7,837 nucleotides of DNA from Chryseobacterium gleum (GCA_945874195.1 CAMCFW010000088.1:1-7837), one strand, 5' to 3'. Shown: positions 1-7,453, numbered from the stretch's first letter. Numbers and translations are program-made. Notes: a model not told the origin generated them from the sequence alone.

Positions 1-1
1 T

Positions 2-1168
2 TGGAGCGGTTGGTTCGATGGTTCGTACAACAATGCGGCAGTGAAACGGCATCTGACGCTCACCAATCCCTTGAACAAGCTCATTCTCGGCCCGTGGGAC
101 CATGGCGGCACCTTCAAATGCGGTTTGACCAATCCCGGTCATTCAGGCTTCGACCACATGGGCGAAGTGCTCAAGTTCTTCGATCATCACCTGAAAGGTT
201 GGGACACAGGCCTGTGCAAGGACAAGTCGGTACACTATTTCACGATGGTGGAGGAGAAATGGAAGTCTTCCGATGTGTGGCCACCGAAGGGAACGGAGTA
301 CAGGTCTGTCTATTTTGATGCTTCGAACAAACTGACATGGAGGAACAATTTCTCATCGCATGAATTGAAGAAGGACGAGCTGAAAATGTGGGGCGATTCG
401 CTTAACCACCTGAAAAGTACGGGCATCAATTCGGTCCTGCAAAAGTTGGAGGGAGAAGGTCGCGTGTCGCCAAAAGAGGAAAAACTGTTGGCTGTTTACC
501 GCGAGGTGGAATCGCAGTACGCCAAAGCGTTGGAGGAATTGAATGCCGAAGCTCCGACCGTTAAGCAATGGCGCGAAACCGAAGGTGGTTCAGATGTCTA
601 TCAGGTCGATTCCACCACCACCATGGGCATGTTTGTGAAGTTCCGCTCGGTTTCCGGACAGTTGAAAACGCCTCACACCTATCCCGGCAGGGCCAAGGCC
701 GATTCATTGTTGCTGGTCTACGATTCGGAACCGTTGGAAGCCGACATGGAAGTGACCGGCCACGCGTTGGTCGACATCTTCATCAGTTCATCCACCACCG
801 ATGCGCAGGTTTTCGTCTATCTTGAAGATGTGCTTCCCGATGGAACGGTCCATTATGTGACCGAAGGCGAATTGCGTGCGCTTCATCGCAAGGTGAACAA
901 CGAAAAGGCGGAGATAAAGATGGTCGGCCCATATCATTCGTTCCTACGCGAGGATGGACAACCGCTTGTTCCGGGCGAAGTGGCCGAGTTGAAATTCAGC
1001 ATGCTGCCCATTTCCTATCTGTTCAAGAAAGGCCATCGTGTCCGGATCGCCATTGCCGGTGCCGATGCCGAACAATTCCGCAACATGACAAACGATGAAC
1101 CGCAGTACACCATCCATCGTTCGTTCATGCACCCTAGCAGGGTGGAGTTGCCGGTGGTTACGAAATAG
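2..1168 (+). CDS. CocE/NonD-family serine hydrolase (X-Pro dipeptidyl-peptidase-like), 3' part
   Basis: The frame is open from the first complete codon, so the gene begins before the window; 388 residues are visible, ending at TAG 1166-1168. Residues 3-7 read GWFDG and residues 30-34 read GPWDH. In cocaine esterase-like hydrolases these blocks carry the catalytic Asp (here D6, bases 17-19) and His (H34, bases 101-103); the nucleophile Ser would lie upstream. From about residue 200 the protein looks like the PepX C-terminal jelly-roll domain, with a PLEADMEVTGHALVDIF-type strand and a GHRVRIAIAGAD block near the end. Such enzymes hydrolyse acyl esters, amides or X-Pro peptides; the substrate cannot be read here. 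Between the two domains, residues about 119-191 form a charged, probably helical stretch longer than the usual linker. It converges with and overlaps the next gene by 11 bases. An internal GTG at 41 is not the true start, because it would remove the catalytic Asp. Confidence 0.9.
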   Translation, partial: WSGWFDGSYNNAAVKRHLTLTNPLNKLILGPWDHGGTFKCGLTNPGHSGFDHMGEVLKFFDHHLKGWDTGLCKDKSVHYFTMVEEKWKSSDVWPPKGTEYRSVYFDASNKLTWRNNFSSHELKKDELKMWGDSLNHLKSTGINSVLQKLEGEGRVSPKEEKLLAVYREVESQYAKALEELNAEAPTVKQWRETEGGSDVYQVDSTTTMGMFVKFRSVSGQLKTPHTYPGRAKADSLLLVYDSEPLEADMEVTGHALVDIFISSSTTDAQVFVYLEDVLPDGTVHYVTEGELRALHRKVNNEKAEIKMVGPYHSFLREDGQPLVPGEVAELKFSMLPISYLFKKGHRVRIAIAGADAEQFRNMTNDEPQYTIHRSFMHPSRVELPVVTK

Positions 1169-1562
1169 CCTTAAAGCGATTTAATAGAGCGGCTACGGCT
1201 ACGATGTGCATCACGTTGAGAACGATTGCGTAAGGAACTGTTACTTCCGGAATTGAGAATGGCCCTCCAAATGAGAGTACAAGCAATACACCAGCAAGAA
1301 TGCTGAAGTTCCGATATCCATTCTCTGTGTATTTGGCAATAAGGAAGAACACTCCGCTGCCTAGCATCAGCGGCATAATGGACGCAGCGAGGACGGGAAC
1401 GACCGTCAACGGGGTATCTGGCTGAACGAAAATGTCGTCAGTGATGATGCCAGCTGCACGCGAGATGAAGAACAGCACAGCGTTGATTGCTGCTGCAATG
1501 CCGCCAGCAATGGCTCCTGCTTTTAGAACTGCTAAGAATCTTGGTTTTGATGTTGTTGTCAT
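1158..1562 (-). CDS. Small four-helix membrane protein, DUF6069-like
   Basis: This 134-residue protein begins at ATG (1562-1560) and ends at TAA (1160-1158). Four hydrophobic segments are visible at about residues 11-34, 53-76, 85-103 and 108-127. There is a short basic N-terminus and a loop around residues 40-51 containing TDDIF and a PDTPLT stretch. Length, helix layout and the closing NVMHIVAVAALL helix resemble the DUF6069 family of bacterial membrane proteins, whose function is unknown; that name is my recollection of the family pattern. The gene lies 71 bases downstream of marR on the same strand. A palindrome-like site matching the one before marR sits 40 bases ahead of its ATG, so MarR control is a reasonable inference. 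Its last 11 bases overlap the end of the convergent hydrolase gene. No Shine-Dalgarno sequence is evident. Confidence 0.8.
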   Translation of the reverse strand: MTTTSKPRFLAVLKAGAIAGGIAAAINAVLFFISRAAGIITDDIFVQPDTPLTVVPVLAASIMPLMLGSGVFFLIAKYTENGYRNFSILAGVLLVLSFGGPFSIPEVTVPYAIVLNVMHIVAVAALLNRFKAIS

Positions 1563-1602
1563 GATTTCTGTTTTTATAAATTGATTATTGTTTAAACTAA
1601 AA

Positions 1603-1620
1603 TTGTGGTAACAAATAAAT
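1603..1620 (-). promoter_or_regulatory. Putative MarR operator ahead of the DUF6069-like gene
   Basis: On the plus strand this reads TTGTGGTAACAAATAAAT. It holds the inverted half-sites TTGT-N4-ACAA (1603-1614) followed by ATAAAT. It matches the site ahead of marR (2111-2128) at 16 of 18 positions and in the same orientation. It lies in the 71-base gap between marR and the membrane-protein gene, 40 bases before that ATG. On the minus strand the TTTG at 1615-1612 could serve as a -33 element, but I see no good TAnnTTTG box at the expected distance. Confidence 0.5.
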
Positions 1621-1633
1621 AGACAAAAAAAGG

Positions 1634-2086
1634 TCAGTCTCTCAATTTGTCTAAAAGGTCACTTATTTGTTCGGCCTCTGTTTCTGTTAATCTGTTTTGG
1701 AGGCTGGCTGCATTCGCTTTTACCTGTTCGTTAAGTACTTCTAAAACTTTTACTCCTTTATCAGTAAGGCCAATCTCTACCATTCTTCGGTTCTGCTCGC
1801 ATTGCTTGCGCGAGGCCCAACCTTTCTGAACCAATTTATCGACTAAACGGGTCAGATCCGGAGCTTTATCAAGCATCACCTCTTTGACGTAGCTTGGCGA
1901 GACCAATTCAGGATGCTTTCCTTTTAAGATCTTCATGACATTGAAGTGCTGTGGAAGAATGCCGTATGGTTTGAACAACTGATTCTGTTTGTCGCGCATC
2001 CAGTTGCTCGTATACACCAAGTTGATGACAGCCTTGTGTAAGCTGTTATCGAATGATGCTTGTTGTATGGCTTGTTCAATTTTCAC
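1634..2086 (-). CDS. MarR-family winged-helix transcriptional regulator
   Basis: From GTG at 2086-2084 this encodes 150 residues beginning MKIEQAIQQ and ending at TGA (1636-1634). The frame also opens at a TTG at 2107, but MKIE[EQ]AI is the usual N-terminus of Bacteroidota relatives, and the extra residues FFYICC look like untranslated DNA. The N-terminal helix contains HKAVINLVYTSNW (residues 17-29). The winged-helix core follows: PQHFNVMKIL (45-54), a recognition helix around residues 73-88 (DKAPDLTRLVDKL), and a wing with RKQCEQNRRMVEIGLTDKG (93-111), matching the MarR D-x-R-x(5)-LT-x-KG pattern except that the usual Asp is absent. A C-terminal helix probably serves dimerisation. MarR proteins are dimeric repressors that often respond to small phenolic or oxidative ligands; the ligand is unknown here. 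An operator-like palindrome lies 24 bases before the start, consistent with autoregulation, and a near copy precedes the next gene. Confidence 0.88.
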   Translation of the reverse strand: MKIEQAIQQASFDNSLHKAVINLVYTSNWMRDKQNQLFKPYGILPQHFNVMKILKGKHPELVSPSYVKEVMLDKAPDLTRLVDKLVQKGWASRKQCEQNRRMVEIGLTDKGVKVLEVLNEQVKANAASLQNRLTETEAEQISDLLDKLRD

Positions 2087-2090
2087 GCAG

Positions 2091-2123
2091 CAAATATAGA
2101 AAAACAATTATTGTTGCAACAAA
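2091..2123 (-). promoter_or_regulatory. Bacteroidota-type promoter candidate for marR
   Basis: On the minus strand TATATTTG (2098-2091) fits the -7 consensus TAnnTTTG exactly. A TTTG at 2123-2120 lies 21 bases upstream, in the range for the -33 element, and a second TTG lies at 2119-2117. The -33 part falls inside the palindrome at 2111-2122, so a bound repressor would block polymerase. The -7 box ends only 4 bases before the preferred GTG start, implying a very short or absent leader. Transcription start is inferred, not shown. Confidence 0.5.
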
Positions 2124-2128
2124 TAAAT
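2111..2128 (-). promoter_or_regulatory. Putative MarR autoregulatory operator (12-bp perfect palindrome)
   Basis: The plus-strand sequence TTGTTGCAACAA (2111-2122) is a perfect 12-base palindrome and is followed by ATAAAT. The combined 18 bases recur with two mismatches at 1603-1620. The site lies 24 bases upstream of the marR start, overlaps the -33 part of the promoter candidate, and has the size and symmetry typical of sites bound by MarR dimers. Confidence 0.6.
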
Positions 2129-2160
2129 GTTCTTAATCAAGAAAACAACCTAATCTGAAC

Positions 2161-2958
2161 TCAAATAGTGGATTGAATTCCTGTTTGTGCTTGGGCTCTT
2201 CGATCACAGACCTCCTCAAAGGTCTCGTCATATTTAGCGTGGTTGGTGCCCATCAGGCGATCCCAAATGTTGAAGTAGAGACCGAAGTTGCAGCTGAAAT
2301 ACTTGTGGTGCATGTTATGGTGCGTGCCTGTGTTGTGCCAAAAAGTGAGCTTGCTTTTGGTAAATCCTTTCGGCAGGATCTCATAACCCAAATGACCCAG
2401 AACATTCAATAGGAATTGGTAAAGTACCCAGGTTAGGATGGCGATCGGATGTGCGGGAATGAGCAGCGCCACGAGCGGAAAATAAGCCCCTTGCACGATG
2501 GCCTCCAACGGGTGGAAGGAAAAAGCCGCCCACGGTGTGGGGTCGGTGCTTTTGTGATGCACCAGATGAACGTATTGGAATATCGGTTTCCAGTGCATGG
2601 CGCGGTGCGTCCAATAGAAATAGGCATCATGCAGAATGATCAGCATCGGTATGCTCAACCAGAAATACACTTGGCCGTATTTGCTAATGTCCAAATAAAT
2701 GGAAGTGTGTCCGGTTTTGATCATGTGCAGGGTGATCATGCTGATGATGGAAAACACCACAATGGAACTCAGTGAGTAAATCACTTCCCGCTTAATGTCC
2801 TTGGCCTTTGGCACTTTCTGTTGGATCTTCATCCGAAAGGTCTTCGACTGAAAAAGGACATAGAAAAGCACGTACGGAATACCCGCAAACAGCGCATATC
2901 TGATCAGGTTTTGGCTTCCTGATTCAATGAATTTGTCGAGGTACACTTGCCATTCCAT
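2161..2958 (-). CDS. Fatty acid hydroxylase / sterol desaturase family membrane protein
   Basis: I place the start at ATG 2958, giving 265 residues beginning MEWQVYLDKF; an in-frame GTG at 2964 would add only two residues. The protein has the three histidine clusters of the membrane di-iron hydroxylase superfamily: HDAYFYWTHRAMH at residues 110-122, HLVHH at 131-135, and HNTGTHHNMHH at 208-218. Extra conserved histidines occur at 149 (FHP) and 189 (GHLGYE). Hydrophobic segments at about 18-38, 60-80, 96-111 and 155-185 would place it in the inner membrane with the iron site facing the cytoplasm. The C-terminal NFGLYFNIWDRLMGTNH block is typical. The family uses O2 to hydroxylate or desaturate fatty acyl, sterol or carotenoid substrates; the substrate cannot be told here. 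Its start lies 27 bases from a broken oxidoreductase remnant, and it precedes marR on the same strand with a 74-base gap to the preferred marR start. Confidence 0.92.
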   Translation of the reverse strand: MEWQVYLDKFIESGSQNLIRYALFAGIPYVLFYVLFQSKTFRMKIQQKVPKAKDIKREVIYSLSSIVVFSIISMITLHMIKTGHTSIYLDISKYGQVYFWLSIPMLIILHDAYFYWTHRAMHWKPIFQYVHLVHHKSTDPTPWAAFSFHPLEAIVQGAYFPLVALLIPAHPIAILTWVLYQFLLNVLGHLGYEILPKGFTKSKLTFWHNTGTHHNMHHKYFSCNFGLYFNIWDRLMGTNHAKYDETFEEVCDRRAQAQTGIQSTI

Positions 2959-2985
2959 AACCACGAAATTAAGGTTTCAAAAGCT

Positions 2986-3127
2986 TCACCACCTCACCGC
3001 CACCTTGTCCATCGATTTTCGGCCTTTCACCAACCGTTGGGTTGGGGCCAACAACAACCGGCTTGATCTAGCAACGTTTGCAAAGTTCGACCACGCCTTC
3101 ATCGTTCGTTCGACCGAACTGGGTGGA
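2986..3127 (-). pseudogene. Relic of the 3' end of a VAT-1-like MDR oxidoreductase gene
   Basis: On the minus strand the frame ends KGRKSMDKVAVRW with TGA at 2988-2986. The last 15 residues match the oxidoreductase at the right edge of the window (7535 onward) at 12 positions, and the last 48 bases match at 41. The first 18 bases (2986-3003) are identical to 7535-7552. Five of the seven differences in those 48 bases fall in third codon positions. Further upstream RTMKA is shared, but between these blocks the homology continues in another frame (VVELCKRC, a stop, then IKPVV), and about 25 bases present in the intact gene are missing. The match fades beyond about 3127 and stops at the stop codon. 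This is a truncated, frameshifted paralogue remnant. The remaining 88 bases to 3215 show nothing I can identify. Confidence 0.72.
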
Positions 3128-3215
3128 GTTGCGGGTGGTTGAGTGAGTCGAAGGTAGTTCTGTTCCCTTTGCTCTACATTCACAGAATTCAGGTGGAACG
3201 GATGTTCGATCGGAA

Positions 3216-3404
3216 TCAGCGCGAACGACCGTTCTTAAGTTTAAAGTAGCCGTAAGTAGCACCTCCGGCAAGAAGTAAGGCTGAGATCGCATCCAACGGG
3301 GCCATCGGAGGATTTGACGATGGAGGAGGAGCCTGTGCCAAAACCAACAAGGCCGAGCAGATGAGTGATGTCGTTAAAATAAATATGATGACGGTAGTTT
3401 TCAT
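3216..3404 (-). CDS. Small PID-CTERM-like envelope protein
   Basis: This 62-residue protein starts at ATG 3404-3402 and ends at TGA 3218-3216. Residues 1-24 form a signal peptide ending VLAQ. A proline-rich spacer (APPPSSNPPMAP, 25-36) follows, then PLD (36-38), a hydrophobic Gly/Ala segment (AISALLLAGGATYGYF, 39-54) and a basic tail (KLKNGRSR). This is the layout of the short Bacteroidota proteins with a PID-CTERM sorting domain, whose usual core reads PIDGG followed by a Leu/Ala/Gly stretch, YG and lysines; here the Ile is Leu and the Gly pair is replaced. The tail probably anchors it in the inner membrane or marks it for processing. Its ATG is only 3 bases after the stop of the T9SS cargo gene (TGAgcgATG), so co-transcription and translational coupling are likely. 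No biochemical function is assignable. Confidence 0.75.
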   Translation of the reverse strand: MKTTVIIFILTTSLICSALLVLAQAPPPSSNPPMAPLDAISALLLAGGATYGYFKLKNGRSR

Positions 3405-3407
3405 CGC

Positions 3408-6400
3408 TCAGTTCTTTATGAAACGGGTAACTAAATTCTGGTCGTCAGAAACAAATCGGATGATGTGAACACCAGCTGACATTTGAGATGTACTGATGGT
3501 GAATGGAGAATTGCTTAGCGTCAAATTGCTTCGGGACATCAATAGTTGGCCATTTGCACTTATCACTTCAAGTGATCCGACCATTGGATGCCCTGCAGTG
3601 GATATCAGGCTCACCACATCTGATCCGATCAACGCTTTTATCTGAACATCAGATTCATTTTCGCTGATGGATGTCACATTGGTAGGAGCGAAGTGCAGGT
3701 AGAACCGATCGTGGTTCTCGCCAGCAGACATGGACACATTGATAGGAGAACCTGACTGAATCGGTGTCAAGGTCGAGTGTCTTCTGTCTTCAAGATAAAT
3801 GTCATAACCATCAAAACCCTCGATGGTATGGGGGTTGAATGCGTAGGTACCGGCCGAAACCACATGCGCCAACAACGGAACGATACGCTCGTTCGTACTT
3901 GGCGGGAACGCCATGATGGCATATTCCGATCCTTCGCTGATGGCGGCAAGCGCGACAGAAGAATTTCCTCTCAGTTTTATGGCATCATAAAGTCGGTCCT
4001 CCTCATCTGTGGCATCTTCCATCATGCCGATCAGGATTTCATTGTAAAGGTCGTTGCCTTCGAGCGCCAGCCACAGTCGGCTGTTTTCCGCGTTTGGCTT
4101 CAGAAACACATTATTTGGACCCGATACGCGCATTGCATTGGTGAAATTCACGCTGCCTGGTGCCGTTGCCCTGACCAGAAATCCCTGTCCTGAGGCGATG
4201 GATCCGTTGGGCGGGGTTGTTCCCGCGCCTGTTCCTGTAGAGCCTGTACCGTTCCAAATGGCGTAATCCGTGTAGCTGTAGCCGCTTCCGCCAGTAAGAT
4301 CGTCATTCCAGAAATAAAGCGAACCGTTGATGTTGCTGTTCGCACTAATAAAAATACCGGCATTCAGCGCTCCAGGATAAGGGTTTCCGACCAAATTGAA
4401 TGGTGTGCCCGCAGCCGTGTTTCCAGGCGAAAACGGATGATAGTCAAGCGTAAAAGGAATGGTTCCATTGTTGGCAGTTCCGATGAATGATGCAAGATCT
4501 CCGCCTCTGGCCGCATAACCCTTTCCGTTGGCCATTGCTCCAGAAAAACCCACCCAACCTGGATCAGGCAATTGATCATCTCCATAGTCCTGTGTGCCCA
4601 TGTCTGAGTCATAGCTGAAGGTCTGGTAGCCTGGTATCAAGCCGCCCGAAACAGGAGTGCTCCAATAATTATAAATGGCCCCATTGGTGGCTCCTTGGCG
4701 TTTTACGGTCACGTTTCCGCTGACCGAACCTCCGCCACTTGGAGTTCCAGCACCATGCAGCAAGGTTGCACCACTGTTGATGACAACTCCACCGTTTGAG
4801 TTAAGCGTACCCCCGGTTACCGATAGTACACCGTTTATTTCAAATCGACCGCCAGTGCTGATGGCGAAACCAGTGAAGCCCCCTGTAACATTGACGGTGG
4901 CGTCCTTGGTTACGATCTTACCTGCCGCTCCGATTGAAATGCTACATGGATAGCTGCCTGAATTATTGGATAAAGCTAGAAGCTTACCTGCGATGGACAG
5001 CGTGCCGTTCACAGTTATCGAACCGCCTCTTTCGTTGGCCGAAGCTCCGTCAATTCCATCAATGGCCACATCCCCGATAGGGTCGAGGACGCTCACAGTC
5101 TTTCCAGCGGCAATGGTAACATCGATGGTCGAGTTGTTATTGTTGTTGTAAAGGACCGCTCCTGCAAAGCGCAAGTTGACGTTGGAATTGATGTTCACAG
5201 TTCCTGAAGATCCCGCTTCTTTTTTAAGCCTTCCTAGATCGTAACTTCCATTTCCAGAGAATATGATGGGGTTTGTGCCCTTAAGATTGAAGCTGATCAG
5301 GTCAAGTGTTCCACCATTTCCGATGGTGCCGCTGTTTGTAACGTTTCCGAAAATATCGATGTACTCTGGGCTTGCACCGTTGTTGGCATAGATCTTCCCT
5401 CCACTTTGAACGGTGAGCGATTTCATATCGGGTCCAGAAACGGTGATATCTACTACATGGCCTGTTTGGATCACCACGTCCATGAACTCAGTGAAACCTC
5501 CGAATGCGGTTGCAAGCTGTCCTGTACCGTTCGGAATGATGTCCCAAATGGCGCTATTCGTTCCGCCACTTGCTTGGCTGTATAGGGTCGTTCCGTCATT
5601 ATCGGTTATTCCTATTGTGACCGAAGTGGTAGTACCTATTCCTAGTCCGCTCGAAAGCCCCCCTACAGAATAGCTTATAGAGGCGGTCTCAGACCCCTCC
5701 ACCAGCACATCATCCACCACGGTGAACGTTAGCGAGCCCACCGTCTGACCATTCAGAATGGTGATCACTCCTGAATTTGTGACCGTGTAGTCGCCTGATG
5801 TGATTCCGGTTCCCCCGATGGTCAGTGTAACGGTCTGGTTTCCTGTTACAGCGGCCGAAGCTGTTGCCGTTATGGTTATCACGCTGGTGGTAGCCTCTGA
5901 ACCGGACGCTGCGCTGGCCGATAGCTCAACCGAAGGGGTTGATGACGCTACCGTGAAATCGGTGGAAGAGAGCGAGAATCCTGTGTCATTGCCTGTCCAA
6001 TTCGCGGTATTGTTCACAATTGCCTTGTAGGCTGCAATGGTGGCCTGATTGTTACGTGGAGCAGAATATTCCCAGTTATCGAGGGTGGAATTCATGGTCA
6101 GACTTCCATTGGTCACATTCAAGGTTGATGGCAGGTAAGAATTGTTATTGTTGGCTGTTCCTGACGTGATCCATGCAGCATGCGAAATGCCGAAAACGAA
6201 AGAAGGGCAGGCAGCAGTTCCTTCGTAAGCGAAGATGTTGTCATCACTATTGGAGATGCCGTTTAGGCTCCCAGATATGACGGTTCCCTGATCCGCGGTG
6301 CCCGGTGTTCCCAGATCGGTGATCGTAATCACCGTCCCCGGTGCAATGGCACTCCCGGTGTTGTTCTGCCACACCATGGTCTGTTCGTTGGATGCGAGGG

Positions 6401-7430
6401 CGGTGCCAGTCCAAGCGTTGTCGGTGAAGTTGAGAGCAGCATTGACAGGTATTGAAACCCAGTTGACAAAGGAAAACTGGTCCGGTGCATCTGAGGTTAT
6501 TCCCAGTATTGTTATGTCACCAACGCTGAAATTACCACCTACGGTCGGGCATACGGTGCCGCTAACGGCCACGTTCTGGGTAGTGGCGCCACCACCTGCA
6601 TTGCTCACATTACCAGAAGGTGATCCGGCTGAGGCCGATGCTTTTATCCTTACGTATATGGTGGTGCTTGCCAAAGTTCCACCAGTGTAACCAACTGTCA
6701 AACTGTTCGAAAAGCTTGAGTTGTTCAACGAAACCTCGTAGTCTGTTGGGGCAGTGACCGTGATATCGTTAGCAGATGGCGTCAGGTTGCTACCCGAAAG
6801 TGCATACGATTGCGAAGAGGATGCTGTTCCGCTTGTGGTTATGAAGCTGGAGAGCGAAATGGGCAGAACTGCGATCGTTGGTGTTGCACCGGTATAGTCG
6901 GTTATCTGAATGTCATCCACATTCACTCGCCTGTCACCGGTTGTACCGGGTGTAGTGGTAAGTCTGAATCTAAGGCGAATGTTACCAGTGACATTGACGG
7001 CCTGACTGAAATTCTGCACTGCTCCGGTGGCGGTGAAGTTGCTTCCTATCTGTGTCCAGGTGCTGCCATTGTCTGTGCTGTATTCAACAGCCCAAGGTTG
7101 TTGCGAGGCATCTGCCGTACTTCCGTATGCCTTATATCCGAAACTCACGGTTCCTATCCCATTCGACTTGTTGGCGGTCATGGTCGATAATGAACCGTTT
7201 CGTCCACGCATTCGCATTGAGCGTGTTCCATTGAACCAATCGCTCCCAGCCGTGGTGCCTATAAGAGATTCGTTAAGGGTCCATGCTATGCCGTTCAAGG
7301 TCACACTGGCAGAGGTGTACGCGGTTTTTGTTTCTCCAGAACCATCAAAATTGACGGTGTACTGTGCCCATAATAAACTGGGTGTTAATATTAATCCGAT
7401 CAGGATAAAATGCTTGAGATTTGATTTCAT
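3408..7430 (-). CDS. Large secreted multidomain protein with T9SS C-terminal sorting domain
   Basis: I choose ATG 7430-7428, giving 1340 residues; the frame opens 36 bases earlier at a GTG, but only the ATG starts cleanly with a signal peptide (MKSNLKHFIL to LLWAQ, cleavage near 23). Visible regions: a jelly-roll or MAM-like beta sandwich (about 24-180, ending RRVNVDDIQITDY); an Ig-like module (about 185-293, with ITVTAPTDYEVS); a lamin-tail-like beta module (about 300-495); a Calx-beta domain (about 498-612, with DDVLVEGSE and ending ITDND); a Gly/Asn-rich, probable beta-helix stretch (about 620-910, with an NNNNN run at 762-766); a region common in Bacteroidota surface proteins (about 915-1245, with NYWSTPVSG and FNLVGNPYPGALN); and a T9SS type A sorting domain (about 1262-1340, ending VTRFIKN). 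It should cross the outer membrane by T9SS and be released or attached to the surface. No catalytic motif was recognised, so adhesion or a structural role is the best guess. Confidence 0.9.
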   Translation of the reverse strand: MKSNLKHFILIGLILTPSLLWAQYTVNFDGSGETKTAYTSASVTLNGIAWTLNESLIGTTAGSDWFNGTRSMRMRGRNGSLSTMTANKSNGIGTVSFGYKAYGSTADASQQPWAVEYSTDNGSTWTQIGSNFTATGAVQNFSQAVNVTGNIRLRFRLTTTPGTTGDRRVNVDDIQITDYTGATPTIAVLPISLSSFITTSGTASSSQSYALSGSNLTPSANDITVTAPTDYEVSLNNSSFSNSLTVGYTGGTLASTTIYVRIKASASAGSPSGNVSNAGGGATTQNVAVSGTVCPTVGGNFSVGDITILGITSDAPDQFSFVNWVSIPVNAALNFTDNAWTGTALASNEQTMVWQNNTGSAIAPGTVITITDLGTPGTADQGTVISGSLNGISNSDDNIFAYEGTAACPSFVFGISHAAWITSGTANNNNSYLPSTLNVTNGSLTMNSTLDNWEYSAPRNNQATIAAYKAIVNNTANWTGNDTGFSLSSTDFTVASSTPSVELSASAASGSEATTSVITITATASAAVTGNQTVTLTIGGTGITSGDYTVTNSGVITILNGQTVGSLTFTVVDDVLVEGSETASISYSVGGLSSGLGIGTTTSVTIGITDNDGTTLYSQASGGTNSAIWDIIPNGTGQLATAFGGFTEFMDVVIQTGHVVDITVSGPDMKSLTVQSGGKIYANNGASPEYIDIFGNVTNSGTIGNGGTLDLISFNLKGTNPIIFSGNGSYDLGRLKKEAGSSGTVNINSNVNLRFAGAVLYNNNNNSTIDVTIAAGKTVSVLDPIGDVAIDGIDGASANERGGSITVNGTLSIAGKLLALSNNSGSYPCSISIGAAGKIVTKDATVNVTGGFTGFAISTGGRFEINGVLSVTGGTLNSNGGVVINSGATLLHGAGTPSGGGSVSGNVTVKRQGATNGAIYNYWSTPVSGGLIPGYQTFSYDSDMGTQDYGDDQLPDPGWVGFSGAMANGKGYAARGGDLASFIGTANNGTIPFTLDYHPFSPGNTAAGTPFNLVGNPYPGALNAGIFISANSNINGSLYFWNDDLTGGSGYSYTDYAIWNGTGSTGTGAGTTPPNGSIASGQGFLVRATAPGSVNFTNAMRVSGPNNVFLKPNAENSRLWLALEGNDLYNEILIGMMEDATDEEDRLYDAIKLRGNSSVALAAISEGSEYAIMAFPPSTNERIVPLLAHVVSAGTYAFNPHTIEGFDGYDIYLEDRRHSTLTPIQSGSPINVSMSAGENHDRFYLHFAPTNVTSISENESDVQIKALIGSDVVSLISTAGHPMVGSLEVISANGQLLMSRSNLTLSNSPFTISTSQMSAGVHIIRFVSDDQNLVTRFIKN

Positions 7431-7453
7431 GGCGAAATTGAGAATTGAGGCCG

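Noticed and set aside
41..1168. GTG at 41 as the start of the hydrolase
   Set aside because: The frame is open upstream to base 2 and encodes the conserved GWFDG block with the catalytic Asp, so the gene continues beyond the window edge.
1621..1652. Inverted repeat AGACAAA / TTTGTCT across the marR stop, with a 7-base A/T tract
   Set aside because: The 7-base arms are AT-rich and 18 bases apart, and the T tract lies in the loop and arm rather than after a stem, so it is not a convincing terminator.
3068..3292. 74-residue minus-strand open frame between the PID-CTERM-like gene and the hydroxylase
   Set aside because: It overlaps the small protein gene in another frame and has no coherent family pattern. 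Its last residues (VVELCKRC) are explained by the oxidoreductase relic read in a shifted frame.
4675..6690. Several plus-strand open frames of 60-130 codons inside the T9SS cargo gene
   Set aside because: They are antisense shadows, rich in Pro, Val and Thr because the opposite strand encodes Gly, Asn, Ser and Thr. None has a convincing start region or motif.
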